Shown: positions 24,301 to 38,100 of the stretch, piece by piece
How positions within the stretch are numbered: position 1 is the stretch's first letter
Layout: each line of letters begins with the position of its first letter
NCBI RefSeq assembly: GCF_932526225.1
Contig: NC_064042.1
Span: 1,037,001 to 1,101,000 of the forward strand
DNA from: Nematostella vectensis
Taxonomy: Eukaryota > Cnidaria > Anthozoa > Actiniaria > Edwardsiidae
Reading direction: 5' to 3'
Length of the DNA: 64,000 nt
The notes under the pieces: model-generated
The model's input: only the letters and a program-made list of their open reading frames with translations
The model's database searches: none
What the model was told of the DNA's origin: nothing
Made by a program: the position numbers and the translations under genes

Positions 24301-27300
24301 TAGACAGAGTCGTGCTCCTTCCTGTTGGTAAGATGTGATAGACAGATTCTTGCTCTATCCTGTTGGTAAGAGGTAATAGACAGAGTCGTGCTCCTTCCTG
24401 TTGGTAAGAGGTGATAGACAGAGTCGTGCTCTATCCTGTTGGTAAGAGGTAATAGACAGAGTCGTGCTCCCTCCTATTGGTAAGAGGTGATAGACAGAGT
24501 CATGCTCCTTCCTATTGGTAATAGGTAATAGACAGAGTCGTGCTCCCTCCTGTTGGTAAGAGGTAATAGACAGAGTCGTGCTCCCTCCTGTTGGTAAGAG
24601 GTAATAGACAGAGTCGTGCTCCCTCCTGTTGGTAAGAGGTGATAGACAGTGTCGTGCTCCCTCCTATTGATAATAGGTGATAGACAGAGTCGTGCTCTCT
24701 CCTGTTGGTAAGAGGTGATAGACAGAGTCGTGCTCTCTCCTGTTGGTAAGAGGTGATAGACAGAGTCGTGCTCTCTTCTGTTGGTAAGAGGTAATAGACA
24801 GAGTCGTGCTCCCTCCTATTGGTAAGAGGTGATAGACAGAGTCGTGCTCCCTCCTGTTGGTAAGAGGTGATAGACAGTGTCGTGCTCCCTCCTATTGGTA
24901 ATAGGTGATAGACAGAGTCGTGCTCCCTCCTGTTGGTAAGAGGTGATAGACAGAGTCGTGCTCTCTCCTGTTGGTAAGAGGTGATAGACAGAGTCGTGCT
25001 CCCTCTTATTGGTAAGAGGTAATAGACAGAGTCGTGCTCCCTCCTGTTGGTAAGAGGTGATAGACAGGGTCGTGCTCCCTCCTATTGGTAAGAGGTGATA
25101 GACAGAGTCGTGCTCCATCCTATTGGTAAGAGGCGATAGACAATGTCGTGCTCCCTCCTATTGGTAAGAGGTAATAGACAGAGTCGTGCTCCCTCCTGTT
25201 GGTAAGAGGTGATAGACAGTGTCGTGCTCCCTCCTGTTGGTAAGAGGTGATAGACAGTGTCGTGCTCCCTCCTGTTGGTAAGAGGTGATAGACAGAGTCG
25301 TGCTCCCTCCTGTTGGTAAGAGGTGATAGACAGAGTCGTGCTCCCTCCTGTTGGTAAGAGGTGATAGACAGAGTCGTGCTCCCTCCTGTTGGTAAGAGGT
25401 GATAGACAGTGTCGTGCTCCCTCCTATTGGTAATAGGTGATAGACAGAGTCGTGCTCCCTCCTGTTGGTAAGAGGTGATAGACAGTGTCGTGCTCCCTCC
25501 TATTGGTAAGAGGTGATAGACAATGTCGTGCTCCCTCCTGTTGGTAAGAGGTGATAGACAGAGTCGTGCTCCCTCCTGTTGGTAAGAGGTGATAGACAGA
25601 GTCGTGCTCCCTCCTGTTGGTAAGAGGTGATAGACAGAGTCGTGCTCCCTCCTGTTGGTAAGAGGTGATAGACTGAGTCGTGCTCCCTCCTATTGGTAAG
25701 AGGTGATAGACAGAGTCGTGCTCCCTCCTGTTGGTAAGAGGTGATAGACAGAGTCGTGCTCCCTCCTGTTGGTAAGAGGTGATAGACAGAGTCGTGCTCC
25801 CTCCTGTTGGTAAGAGGTGATAGACAGTGTCGTGCTCCATCCTATTGGTAAGAGGTGATAGACTGAGTCGTGCTCCCTCCTATTGGTAAGAGGTGATAGA
25901 CAGTGTCGTGCTCCATCCTATTGGTAAGAGGTGATAGACAGAGTCGTGCTCCCTCCTGTTGGTAAGAGGTGATAGACAGAGTCGTGCTCTCTCCTGTTGG
26001 TAAGAGGTGATAGACAGAGTCGTGCTCCCTCCTATTGGTAAGAGGTGATAGACAGAGTCGTGCTCCCTCCTGTTGGTAAGAGGTGATAGACAGTGTCGTG
26101 CTCCCTCCTATTGGTAAGAGGTGATAGACAGAGTCGTGCTCCCTCCTGTTGGTAAGAGGTGATAGACAGAGTCGTGCTCCCTCCTGTTGGTAAGAGGTGA
26201 TAGACAGAGTCGTGCTCCATCCTATTGGTAAGAGGTGATAGACAATGTCGTGCTCCCTTCTATTGGTAAGAGGTGATAGACAGAGTCGTGCTCCCTCCTA
26301 TTGGTAAGAGGTAATAGACAGAGTCGTGCTCCCTCCTGTTGGTAAGAGGTGATAGACAGAGTCGTGCTCCATCCTATTGGTAAGAGGTGATAGACAATGT
26401 CGTGCTCCCTCCTATTCGTAAGAGGTGATAGACAGAGTCGTGCTCCCTCCTATTGGTAAGAGGTGATTGACAGAGTCGTGCTCTCTCCTGTTGGTAAGAG
26501 GTAATAGACAGAGTCGTGCTCCCTCCTATTGGTAAGAGGTGATAGACAGAGTCGTGCTCCCTCCTATTGGTAAGAGGTGATAGACAGAGTCGTGCTCTCT
26601 CCTGTTGGTAAGAGGTGATAGACAGAGTCGTGCTCCCTCCTATTGGTAAGAGGTAATAGACAGAGTCGTGCTCCCTTCTGTTGGTAAGAGATGATAGACA
26701 GAGTCGTGCTCCCTCCTGTTGGTAAGAGGTGATAGACAGAGTCGTGCTCCCTCCTGTTGGTAAGAGGTGATAGACAGTGTCGTGCTCCCTCCTATTGGTA
26801 ATAGGTGATAGACAGAGTCGTGCTCCCTCCTGTTGGTAAGAGGTGATAGACAGAGTCGTGCTCCATCCTATTGGTAAGAGGTGATAGACTGAGTCGTGCT
26901 CCCTCCTATTGGTAAGAGGTGATAGACAGTGTCGTGCTCCATCCTATTGGTAAGAGGTGATAGACAGAGTCGTGCTCCCTCCTGTTGGTAAGAGGTGATA
27001 GACAGAGTCGTGCTCTCTCCTGTTGGTAAGAGGTGATAGACAGAGTCGTGCTCCCTCCTATTGGTAAGAGGTGATAGACAGAGTCGTGCTCCCTCCTGTT
27101 GGTAAGAGGTGATAGACAGTGTCGTGCTCCCTCCTATTGGTAAGAGGTGATAGACAGAGTCGTGCTCCCTCCTGTTGGTAAGAGGTGATAGACAGAGTCG
27201 TGCTCCCTCCTGTTGGTAAGAGGTGATAGACAGAGTCGTGCTCCATCCTATTGGTAAGAGGTGATAGACAATGTCGTGCTCCCTTCTATTGGTAAGAGGT

Positions 27301-30300
27301 GATAGACAGAGTCGTGCTCCCTCCTATTGGTAAGAGGTAATAGACAGAGTCGTGCTCCCTCCTGTTGGTAAGAGGTGATAGACAGAGTCGTGCTCCATCC
27401 TATTGGTAAGAGGTGATAGACAATGTCGTGCTCCCTCCTATTCGTAAGAGGTGATAGACAGAGTCGTGCTCCCTCCTATTGGTAAGAGGTGATTGACAGA
27501 GTCGTGCTCTCTCCTGTTGGTAAGAGGTAATAGACAGAGTCGTGCTCCCTCCTATTGGTAAGAGGTGATAGACAGAGTCGTGCTCCCTCCTATTGGTAAG
27601 AGGTGATAGACAGAGTCGTGCTCTCTCCTGTTGGTAAGAGGTGATAGACAGAGTCGTGCTCCCTCCTATTGGTAAGAGGTAATAGACAGAGTCGTGCTCC
27701 CTTCTGTTGGTAAGAGATGATAGACAGAGTCGTGCTCCCTCCTGTTGGTAAGAGGTGATAGACAGAGTCGTGCTCCCTCCTGTTGGTAAGAGGTGATAGA
27801 CAGTGTCGTGCTCCCTCCTATTGGTAATAGGTGATAGACAGAGTCGTGCTCCCTCCTGTTGGTAAGAGGTGATAGACAGAGTCGTGCTCTCTCCTGTTGG
27901 TAAGAGGTGATAGACAGAGTCGTGCTCCCTCTTATTGGTAAGAGGTAATAGACAGAGTCGTGCTCCCTCCTGTTGGTAAGAGGTGATAGACAGGGTCGTG
28001 CTCCCTCCTATTGGTAAGAGGTGATAGACAGAGTCGTGCTCCATCCTATTGGTAAGAGGCGATAGACAATGTCGTGCTCCCTCCTATTGGTAAGAGGTAA
28101 TAGACAGAGTCGTGCTCCCTCCTGTTGGTAAGAGGTGATAGACAGTGTCGTGCTCCCTCCTGTTGGTAAGAGGTGATAGACAGTGTCGTGCTCCCTCCTG
28201 TTGGTAAGAGGTGATAGACAGAGTCGTGCTCCCTCCTGTTGGTAAGAGGTGATAGACAGAGTCGTGCTCCCTCCTGTTGGTAAGAGGTGATAGACAGAGT
28301 CGTGCTCCCTCCTGTTGGTAAGAGGTGATAGACAGTGTCGTGCTCCCTCCTATTGGTAATAGGTGATAGACAGAGTCGTGCTCCCTCCTGTTGGTAAGAG
28401 GTGATAGACAGTGTCGTGCTCCCTCCTATTGGTAAGAGGTGATAGACAATGTCGTGCTCCCTCCTGTTGGTAAGAGGTGATAGACAGAGTCGTGCTCCCT
28501 CCTGTTGGTAAGAGGTGATAGACAGAGTCGTGCTCCCTCCTGTTGGTAAGAGGTGATAGACAGAGTCGTGCTCCCTCCTGTTGGTAAGAGGTGATAGACT
28601 GAGTCGTGCTCCCTCCTATTGGTAAGAGGTGATAGACAGAGTCGTGCTCCCTCCTGTTGGTAAGAGGTGATAGACAGAGTCGTGCTCCCTCCTGTTGGTA
28701 AGAGGTGATAGACAGAGTCGTGCTCCCTCCTGTTGGTAAGAGGTGATAGACAGTGTCGTGCTCCATCCTATTGGTAAGAGGTGATAGACTGAGTCGTGCT
28801 CCCTCCTATTGGTAAGAGGTGATAGACAGTGTCGTGCTCCATCCTATTGGTAAGAGGTGATAGACAGAGTCGTGCTCCCTCCTGTTGGTAAGAGGTGATA
28901 GACAGAGTCGTGCTCTCTCCTGTTGGTAAGAGGTGATAGACAGAGTCGTGCTCCCTCCTATTGGTAAGAGGTGATAGACAGAGTCGTGCTCCCTCCTGTT
29001 GGTAAGAGGTGATAGACAGTGTCGTGCTCCCTCCTATTGGTAAGAGGTGATAGACAGAGTCGTGCTCCCTCCTGTTGGTAAGAGGTGATAGACAGAGTCG
29101 TGCTCCCTCCTGTTGGTAAGAGGTGATAGACAGAGTCGTGCTCCATCCTATTGGTAAGAGGTGATAGACAATGTCGTGCTCCCTTCTATTGGTAAGAGGT
29201 GATAGACAGAGTCGTGCTCCCTCCTATTGGTAAGAGGTAATAGACAGAGTCGTGCTCCCTCCTGTTGGTAAGAGGTGATAGACAGAGTCGTGCTCCATCC
29301 TATTGGTAAGAGGTGATAGACAATGTCGTGCTCCCTCCTATTCGTAAGAGGTGATAGACAGAGTCGTGCTCCCTCCTATTGGTAAGAGGTGATTGACAGA
29401 GTCGTGCTCTCTCCTGTTGGTAAGAGGTAATAGACAGAGTCGTGCTCCCTCCTATTGGTAAGAGGTGATAGACAGAGTCGTGCTCCCTCCTATTGGTAAG
29501 AGGTGATAGACAGAGTCGTGCTCTCTCCTGTTGGTAAGAGGTGATAGACAGAGTCGTGCTCCCTCCTATTGGTAAGAGGTAATAGACAGAGTCGTGCTCC
29601 CTTCTGTTGGTAAGAGATGATAGACAGAGTCGTGCTCCCTCCTGTTGGTAAGAGGTGATAGACAGAGTCGTGCTCCCTCCTGTTGGTAAGAGGTGATAGA
29701 CAGAGTCGTGCTCCCTCCTGTTGGTAAGAGGTGATAGACAGAGTCGTGCTCCCTCCTGTTGGTAAGAGGTAATAGACAGAGTCGTGCTCCCTCCTATTGG
29801 TAAGAGGTGATAGACAGAGTCGTGCTCCCTCCTGTTGGTAAGAGGTGATAGACAGTGTCGTGCTCCCTCCTATTGGTAATAGGTGATAGACAGAGTCGTG
29901 CTCCCTCCTGTTGGTAAGAGGTGATAGACAGAGTCGTGCTCTCTCCTGTTGGTAAGAGGTGATAGACAGAGTCGTGCTCCCTCTTATTGGTAAGAGGTAA
30001 TAGACAGAGTCGTGCTCCCTCCTGTTGGTAAGAGGTGATAGACAGGGTCGTGCTCCCTCCTATTGGTAAGAGGTGATAGACAGAGTCGTGCTCCATCCTA
30101 TTGGTAAGAGGCGATAGACAATGTCGTGCTCCCTCCTATTGGTAAGAGGTAATAGACAGAGTCGTGCTCCCTCCTGTTGGTAAGAGGTGATAGACAGTGT
30201 CGTGCTCCCTCCTGTTGGTAAGAGGTGATAGACAGTGTCGTGCTCCCTCCTGTTGGTAAGAGGTGATAGACAGAGTCGTGCTCCCTCCTGTTGGTAAGAG

Positions 30301-33300
30301 GTGATAGACAGAGTCGTGCTCCCTCCTGTTGGTAAGAGGTGATAGACAGAGTCGTGCTCCCTCCTGTTGGTAAGAGGTGATAGACAGTGTCGTGCTCCCT
30401 CCTATTGGTAATAGGTGATAGACAGAGTCGTGCTCCCTCCTGTTGGTAAGAGGTGATAGACAGTGTCGTGCTCCCTCCTATTGGTAAGAGGTGATAGACA
30501 ATGTCGTGCTCCCTCCTGTTGGTAAGAGGTGATAGACAGAGTCGTGCTCCCTCCTGTTGGTAAGAGGTGATAGACAGAGTCGTGCTCCCTCCTGTTGGTA
30601 AGAGGTGATAGACAGAGTCGTGCTCCCTCCTGTTGGTAAGAGGTGATAGACTGAGTCGTGCTCCCTCCTATTGGTAAGAGGTGATAGACAGAGTCGTGCT
30701 CCCTCCTGTTGGTAAGAGGTGATAGACAGAGTCGTGCTCCCTCCTGTTGGTAAGAGGTGATAGACAGAGTCGTGCTCCCTCCTGTTGGTAAGAGGTGATA
30801 GACAGTGTCGTGCTCCATCCTATTGGTAAGAGGTGATAGACTGAGTCGTGCTCCCTCCTATTGGTAAGAGGTGATAGACAGTGTCGTGCTCCATCCTATT
30901 GGTAAGAGGTGATAGACAGAGTCGTGCTCCCTCCTGTTGGTAAGAGGTGATAGACAGAGTCGTGCTCTCTCCTGTTGGTAAGAGGTGATAGACAGAGTCG
31001 TGCTCCCTCCTATTGGTAAGAGGTGATAGACAGAGTCGTGCTCCCTCCTGTTGGTAAGAGGTGATAGACAGTGTCGTGCTCCCTCCTATTGGTAAGAGGT
31101 GATAGACAGAGTCGTGCTCCCTCCTGTTGGTAAGAGGTGATAGACAGAGTCGTGCTCCCTCCTGTTGGTAAGAGGTGATAGACAGAGTCGTGCTCCATCC
31201 TATTGGTAAGAGGTGATAGACAATGTCGTGCTCCCTTCTATTGGTAAGAGGTGATAGACAGAGTCGTGCTCCCTCCTATTGGTAAGAGGTAATAGACAGA
31301 GTCGTGCTCCCTCCTGTTGGTAAGAGGTGATAGACAGAGTCGTGCTCCATCCTATTGGTAAGAGGTGATAGACAATGTCGTGCTCCCTCCTATTCGTAAG
31401 AGGTGATAGACAGAGTCGTGCTCCCTCCTATTGGTAAGAGGTGATTGACAGAGTCGTGCTCTCTCCTGTTGGTAAGAGGTAATAGACAGAGTCGTGCTCC
31501 CTCCTATTGGTAAGAGGTGATAGACAGAGTCGTGCTCCCTCCTATTGGTAAGAGGTGATAGACAGAGTCGTGCTCCATCCTGTTGGTAAGAGGTGATAGA
31601 CAGAGTCGTGCTCCCTCCTATTGGTAAGAGGTAATAGACAGAGTCGTGCTCCCTTCTGTTGGTAAGAGATGATAGACAGAGTCGTGCTCCCTCCTGTTGG
31701 TAAGAGGTGATAGACAGAGTCGTGCTCCCTCCTGTTGGTAAGAGGTGATAGACAGAGTCGTGCTCCCTCCTGTTGGTAAGAGGTGATAGACAGAGTCGTG
31801 CTCCCTCCTGTTGGTAAGAGGTAATAGACAGAGTCGTGCTCCCTCCTATTGGTAAGAGGTAATAGACAGAGTCGTGCTCCATCCTATTGGTAAGAGCTGA
31901 TAGACAGAGTCGTGCTCCATCCTATTGGTAAGAGGTGATAGACAGAGTCGTGCTCCCTCCTATTGGTAAGAGGTGATAGACAGAGTCGTGCTCCCTCCTA
32001 TTGGTAAGAGGTGATAGACAGAGTCGTGCTCCCTCCTATTGGTAAGAGGTGATAGACAGAGTCGTGCTCCCTCCTGTTGGTAAGAGGTAATAGACAGAGT
32101 CGTGCTCCATCCTGTTGGTAAGAGGTGATAGACAGAGTCGTGCTCCATCCTGTTGGTAAGAGGTAATAGACAGAGTCGTGCTCCATCCTGTTGGTAAGAG
32201 GTGATAGACAGAGTCGTGCTCCATCCTGTTGGTAAGAGGTAATAGAGAGAGTCGTGCTCCCTCCTGTTGGTAAGAGGTAATAGACAGAGTCGTGCTCCAT
32301 CCTGTTGGTAAGAGGTGATAGACAGAGTCGTGCTCCATCCTGTTGGTAAGAGGTAATGGACAGAGTCGTGCTCCATCCTGTTGGTAAGAGGTGATAGACA
32401 GAGTCGTGCTCCCTCCTGTTGGTAAAAGGTGATAGACAGAGTCGTGCTCCCTCCTGTTGGTAAGAGGTGATACAGTGTCGTGCTCCATCCTATTGGTAAA
32501 AGGTGATAGACAGAGTCGTGCTCCTTCCTATTGGTAAGAGCTGATAGACAGAGTCGTGCTCCATCCTATTGGTAAGAGGTGATAGACAGAGTCGTGCTCC
32601 CTCCTATTGGTAAGAGGTGATAGACAGAGTCGTGCTCCCTCCTATTGGTAAGAGGTGATAGACAGAGTCGTGCTCCCTCCTATTGGTAAGAGGTGATAGA
32701 CAGAGTCGTGCTCCATCCTGTTGGTAAGAGGTGATAGACAGAGTCGTGCTCCCTCCTGTTGGTAAGAGGTAATAGACAGAGTCGTGCTCCCTCCTATTGG
32801 TAAGAGGTAATAGACAGAGTCGTGCTCCATCCTATTGGTAAGAGCTGATAGACAGAGTCGTGCTCCATCCTATTGGTAAGAGGTGATAGACAGAGTCGTG
32901 CTCCCTCCTATTGGTAAGAGGTGATAGACAGAGTCGTGCTCTCTCCTGTTGGTAAGAGGTGATAGACAGAGTCGTGCTATCTCCTATTGGTAAGAGGTAA
33001 TAGACAGAGTCGTGCTCCCTCCTGTTGGTAAGAGGTGATAGACAGAGTCGTGCTCCATCCTGTTGGTAAGAGGTGATAGATAGAGTCGTGCTCCCTCCTG
33101 TTGGTAAGAGGTAATAGACAGAGTCGTGCTCCCTCCTATTGGTAAGAGGTGATAGACAGAGTCGTGCTCCATCCTATTGGTAAGAGGTGATAGACAGAGT
33201 CGTGCTCCCTCCTGTTGGTAAAAGGTGATAGACAGAGTCGTGCTCCCTCCTGTTGGTAAGAGGTGATAGACAGAGTCGTGCTCCCTTCTATTGGTAAGAG

Positions 33301-33335
33301 GTAATAGACAGAGTCGTGCTCCATCCTATTGGTAA
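18391..33335 (+). repeat. 38-bp minisatellite, about 15 kb, repeating gene B's 3'UTR 5' splice site
   Basis: About 390 copies of CCTCCTATTGGTAAGAGGTG plus an 18-bp remainder containing ATAGACAGAGTCGTGCTC. The first copy begins 5-7 bases after the gene B stop, and its ATTG/GTAAGAGG is a near-perfect 5' splice site at 18401/18402. Every unit repeats that donor (TATTG or TGTTG before GTAAGAG). Large blocks recur at 2926, 2052, 1900 and 1026 bp, all multiples of 38, showing block duplication on top of unit duplication. Open frames on the minus strand (MEHDSVYHLLP type, 38-aa period) arise because three units make 114 bp; they are not genes. Confidence 0.97.
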
Positions 33336-33490
33336 GAGGTAATAGATAGACAGAAACGGATAGACGAAAAGAGAGACGGATAGGCGGACGAACTGACCGA
33401 AGCGACAGCTGGACAGACTGATGAAGGGAAGGACGGACCAACCGACAGGTAGCAAAACAGACGGTGGTAGGGTGGACAAGGTACAGAGAG
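33336..33490. repeat. Degenerate GACGGATA/GACAGACTGA tetranucleotide-like tract
   Basis: The tail of the 38-bp array gives way to GAC/GAT-rich degenerate repeats just before the 3'UTR acceptor. No coding sense on either strand. Confidence 0.7.
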
Positions 33491-33539
33491 ACGGATAAAT
33501 ACTTGCAGCATTGTGACTGTTTTCATTTTGCCCTTACAG

Positions 33540-33800
33540 AAAGGAAATAAAGATCAAACAAGGCCAAGGACACAAGATGATCTAAATAGTTTTGAGAACA
33601 ACTCGTCCTGCTAAGACAACATAACCAAATGCATCTTTTGAATACTTTCTGAGCTGGATAATGTAGAAATTGCTTAGCCCATTCGTGAATTCTCAAGTAT
33701 ATCTTTTCTGCTAATTTAATAGGTGTTTACAATTGGAGATTCAACAGCGCATGCAAATGAAATAATACTTCGTTTATGGATTAAGGGTGCGCACTGTTAC
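33540..33800 (+). other. Candidate terminal 3'UTR exon of gene B
   Basis: TTTTGCCCTTACAG ends at 33539 and is the first strong acceptor after the 38-bp array. It would close a 15.1-kb intron opened at 18402. The right end is not defined; the AATAAA near 33545 is too close to the acceptor to be the functional signal. Confidence 0.45.
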
Positions 33801-33884
33801 CACTATTCTTTTTTTGTATCAAATATTAAGTATGTTAGATCACACTGTGTTGATAAACTAAAACTGTTTTGTTTAATTTTTTTG

Positions 33885-34032
33885 CTTGGCCCCTGAGCCC
33901 CCTTGACTCCCCTTGACCCCTTGACCCCGCTTGACCCCGCTTGCCCCCCTTGACCCCTTGATTTCCCTTGACTCCACTTGACCCCGCTTGACTCTCCTTG
34001 ACCCCCTTGACCCCCCTTGACCCCCTTACACA
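33885..34032. repeat. CCTTGACCCC-type 10-11 bp repeats
   Basis: About 14 degenerate copies of CCTTGACCCC in the B-C intergenic region. The minus-strand glycine/serine-rich open frame over it is a repeat product. Confidence 0.85.
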
Positions 34033-35154
34033 TCACAGTATCGAGTCCACTATCTAATGATGAGACTAATATGATACTGCCTGGTGTCGCAGCCCTCTAA
34101 GCACAATTGTCTTTGCTTTTCTGATTAAGAATATAAGCAAGGGATGTTAGAGGGGTCTTAAACAAAATCGTATATGGACCAGGACTCAAACAACATATAG
34201 TAAATAGGAGCATTCTTGGATATGTCAAGGAATAACTAAGGACATATGAAAGTATGTGGCGTCTAAATCACGCCTACCCCCTTCCCTCGACCGCCAAAAT
34301 GCTCTCCTTTCTTATAACATACGATTGTGCCCTCCCCCCCTCTTCCTTGGCAAATCCTGGTTACGTGTCTTGAAAGGTCGCAAAGTTCGGTAGCACGGTG
34401 TGCATAATAATGCTAGCTTGCATGCAAGCTGTGTGATTTGCGTTAGTGGTAAACAATGAAAGCATGACGTCACAGGGATATTTAGCGACTCGGCGCTGTC
34501 CTAGTGTGCAGCAAGGTCAATTGACTTCTTCATATACATCAAAACAGCCGCGTCGACATAAAAAGACTCGGACGGTAGTGAAAAGTTTGGCTTACACTCT
34601 TTGTCTTTCAAACATTGTCTTCCCCAGTCTTCAAAGTCGTAAAGAATTCTTGATGAATACCTCGGCTGGAGGGGTAATTTTTTCTCGGGTCTCTTTATGT
34701 GTAACGCGGCCCAAATAATAATACCGATGCAAATTGAAAATGCATTTTTGAAATACAAGTTTGAGTCATTAAGTAAATCAACGGCATTCTGTTTTGCCTG
34801 AAAAATGAAAGATTTTTTTAGCGTTTTAACATTATAATCCACCGTAGCGTTCCCATTTAAGGTTATATGAGGTTTATGGTAATTTCTTCCTTATATCATG
34901 CTTTATTACCCACAATACCGAATCCATAGGAACACAGCAGGCGTTAACTCCAGAAACTTTCCATGGGAGCAGATTTTCACATTACTTCCCAGAGAGCGCA
35001 TTTTGAAGGTTTACCGCTACGGCAACAACTTCTTAAGAAGTTTGTGAAGTCCCCTAGACTACTTGGCTGACATTGGCGTGTTTCTTTATAACCTTTTTGA
35101 TATTGTATCACGGAAAAGACGATAAGCAGCATACAAACAAAGTTTTTAAACATT
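34033..35154. other. Intergenic B-C; upstream region of gene C
   Basis: No supported gene. A 113-codon minus-strand open frame (34501-34842) contains one hydrophobic stretch, but it has no recognisable relatives, no supporting neighbours and ordinary AT-rich composition, so I do not call it. The gene C promoter must lie at the right end. Confidence 0.5.
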
Positions 35155-38100
35155 ATGGCGTTTGTTTCCATTGTTTTGGCAGCGGCTGTAGCGACCCTGC
35201 CTTCGGCAGTGTCTGCCGATGGTAAGTCGGATCTGTGAACCGTAACTGAACTAAAATAATGTAAATGCCTTTCTTTTGCACTTCACTGTAGAGTTTATAG
35301 CCTTCCCATCTTCTATATTATATGAAAAGAAAAAACAACGTATACCAAAAATTTCCAAAAGATATCTTTTACAAGACGGCCTCTGATTCCCATCCAAATA
35401 TGCTTTCTGCGGAGATTATTGCTCGAAAGGGGAAAACATTTCAAAATTAAGGAGGGTTCCTTTAACCTGTGTGCATTGTGTTTTGTTAAGAAGTGTTAGC
35501 CAAATTTGTCTTTTTTTTTGTTTTGTCATGTTTTGATTCTACTCTTTTTCCTCCTTAAAATAATGAAAGGTAGAACGATATCTATCATATGTTGAATGCC
35601 AAGTGTTAAATGAAGTTATGGTTCTATAAATTTGATACATGATACATGATACATGATACATGATACATGATACATGATACATGATACATGATACATGATG
35701 ATACAGTTTATTATACGCGCCTGATCTAAGCAGATCTGGGCTTCACTAAAGGGTGTGAGGGGCAGAGGGGTGGGGTAGCCCAAGGGCAAGGGGGCTGGGA
35801 TTAAACCCCTCCCCTCCGCGTTTTTTATGTCTCTGACTAACATATATATCCTATATTTTTCTTACAGCATTGACGGGCTTTGGAAGTGGTAAGTGCTGTT
35901 TTTTTTTCAGACTTCTTTTGTTGAACCCACGCGAGCCACCGGCTTCTTATTTTCTCCGGCTTTTTGTTTGTGCTGCTCCTGTTTTCATAATATTATTTTG
36001 CTTCTGTTTCTGCTCTCCCTTCGTATGGTGGCGTTCTGCGTCTTGCATCGAATAAGTGTCCCCTTGAGGTGGAAATTAGAACATTATAGCCTCCATCCCC
36101 CCACCCACCCCACGCGAAAAACATCCAAAACGAGCATATACGGAATGTATGTTCTTTACTTCACTTCCATTCGCCTTTTCATCAGGTGCTTTGATATAGT
36201 TGCCTTATTACCATTATAGCTATTTATAGATATGTTCTTTTTCTTTTCTCCACGTACCATCCACCTTCTCATGTAGGCGCTCTCATACCTCTGGCCATCG
36301 TCTTTCTGCTCCTCACTATCGCCGTCCTGGTGACCCTCGTTGCCCTGTTCTTCATCGCGTACAAGCGCTTCGTCTCCAAGGTTACGGAGTAAGTACTACC
36401 ACAGGCAGCCCAAGCTCGGTCATAATGGGGACCACTGATTTGTTTAATTTGTCTAGACACAACATAGAACCAGAATCGTGCTGGAATGTTAAAAGTTTGA
36501 GAAAGCTTGTTGTTTTCTATGGAACATCAATATTCTATTTTGTTGCAGTGCTGAAAAAGAAACGGATGTTGATGTCCATGCGGCTGGTAGCTCAAGATCG
36601 GGAATAGAAGATAAGGTAGTAGAAGTACGCACATCGAAGAGAATCTGCCATTTTTGTCCGGGTATTAGCTCAGTACTTTCATGTCAAAGGATAAATTACT
36701 TCCAGGAGTAGAATGAATAATACATAGAAAGTTAAAAAGGCTAGGAGCTTTACTTGAGTTCAATACCACTTTTGTACATTGTTTTGTATCACTACTTAGC
36801 AATAGTAATATCTAATGCGTGCAAATTGGAAGCTTTATATCATAATACAACCTGGTGTGTCTTCGCGGCTTTACTCTCTGCGCGCTCTTCGTCCTAAGGT
36901 TTTTAACACAATCTTTATATTCTAGGTTGAAGGCCATGACGATCAGAATGGCGGCAACTACGAGGAGTTAAAAAGAAACGGATCAACATTGACTGAGGCC
37001 AACCACAACGAGGCCTATGAATGTATGGAAATGAACGACTACGATTACATCGTCCCCAGGCAAAACGAATACAACAACCCCGATGGCCCTATACAAGACC
37101 AGTACAACAACCCCGATGGCCCTATACAAGACCAGTACAACAACCCAGAGGGCCCTATACAAGACCAGTACAACGACCCCGAGGGTCCTATACAAGACCA
37201 GTACAACAACGCCGATGGCCCTATACAAGACCAGTACAACAACCCCGAGGGCCCTATACAAGACCAGAACGAAAGCCATGTTGGTCCTAAACAAGACCAA
37301 CAGGAGGAAAGATCAACAGAAGCTGTTGGCGACCTGTTAGCCTTGATTGCAAACACTGACCAATGGCAGGCTCAGGGCGACGATGAAGCGACACAGAACC
37401 ACGACGAAAATCCAAACGAAAGGGTCACCGAAAAACCCGAAGACGCTGATCAGCCGCAGGCTCAAGGAATTTACACTGTAAATGCGAACGCTGACCAACA
37501 ACATTCTCAAGGAAATAATCCCGCGAATTCAAAAGCTGACCAACCACAGGATCACGGAATTTACATTGTAAATGCAAACGCTGATCATCCGCAGGCTCAA
37601 GAACATACCCCAGCATGGGTGAACGCTGACCAACAACAGGCTCAAGGAAATAATCCTGCGAATTCAAACGCTGACCAACCACAGGATCACGGAATTTACA
37701 TTGTAAATGCAAACGCTGATCATCCGCAGGCTCAAGAACATACCCCAGCATGGATGAACGCTGACCAATCGCAGGCTCAAGAACATACTCCAGCATGGGT
37801 GAACGCTGTCCAATCGCAGGCTCAAGAACATACCCCAAAATGGGAGCACGATGACCAATCGCAAGCTTTAAAAAAGATAGATGACAAGGCGGCTTTACCC
37901 GCAGAATCTGGCCAATCGCAGTTCCAGGATGTGGTAATTGAACGCGCTGTGAAGGACAAGGGGGACTACTTACAAGAAAAAGCTCACAAACACGGGGAAC
38001 AGGTAGAAGATGTCGCAAAGCATGCTGGAGGGAAGGACTTACAAGAAAAAGCTCACAAACACAGAGAACAGGTAGAAGATGTCGCAAAGCATGCTGGAGG

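Noticed and set aside
18631-33441. Many minus-strand open frames with MEHDSVYHLLP-type repeats
   Set aside because: All are three-unit (114-bp) translations of the 38-bp array. The same peptide appears in every frame with a 38-aa period, and there is no independent coding signal.
34501-34842. 113-codon minus-strand frame with one hydrophobic segment
   Set aside because: No recognisable motif, no splice partners, no repeat-family relation; length is within chance for AT-rich DNA.
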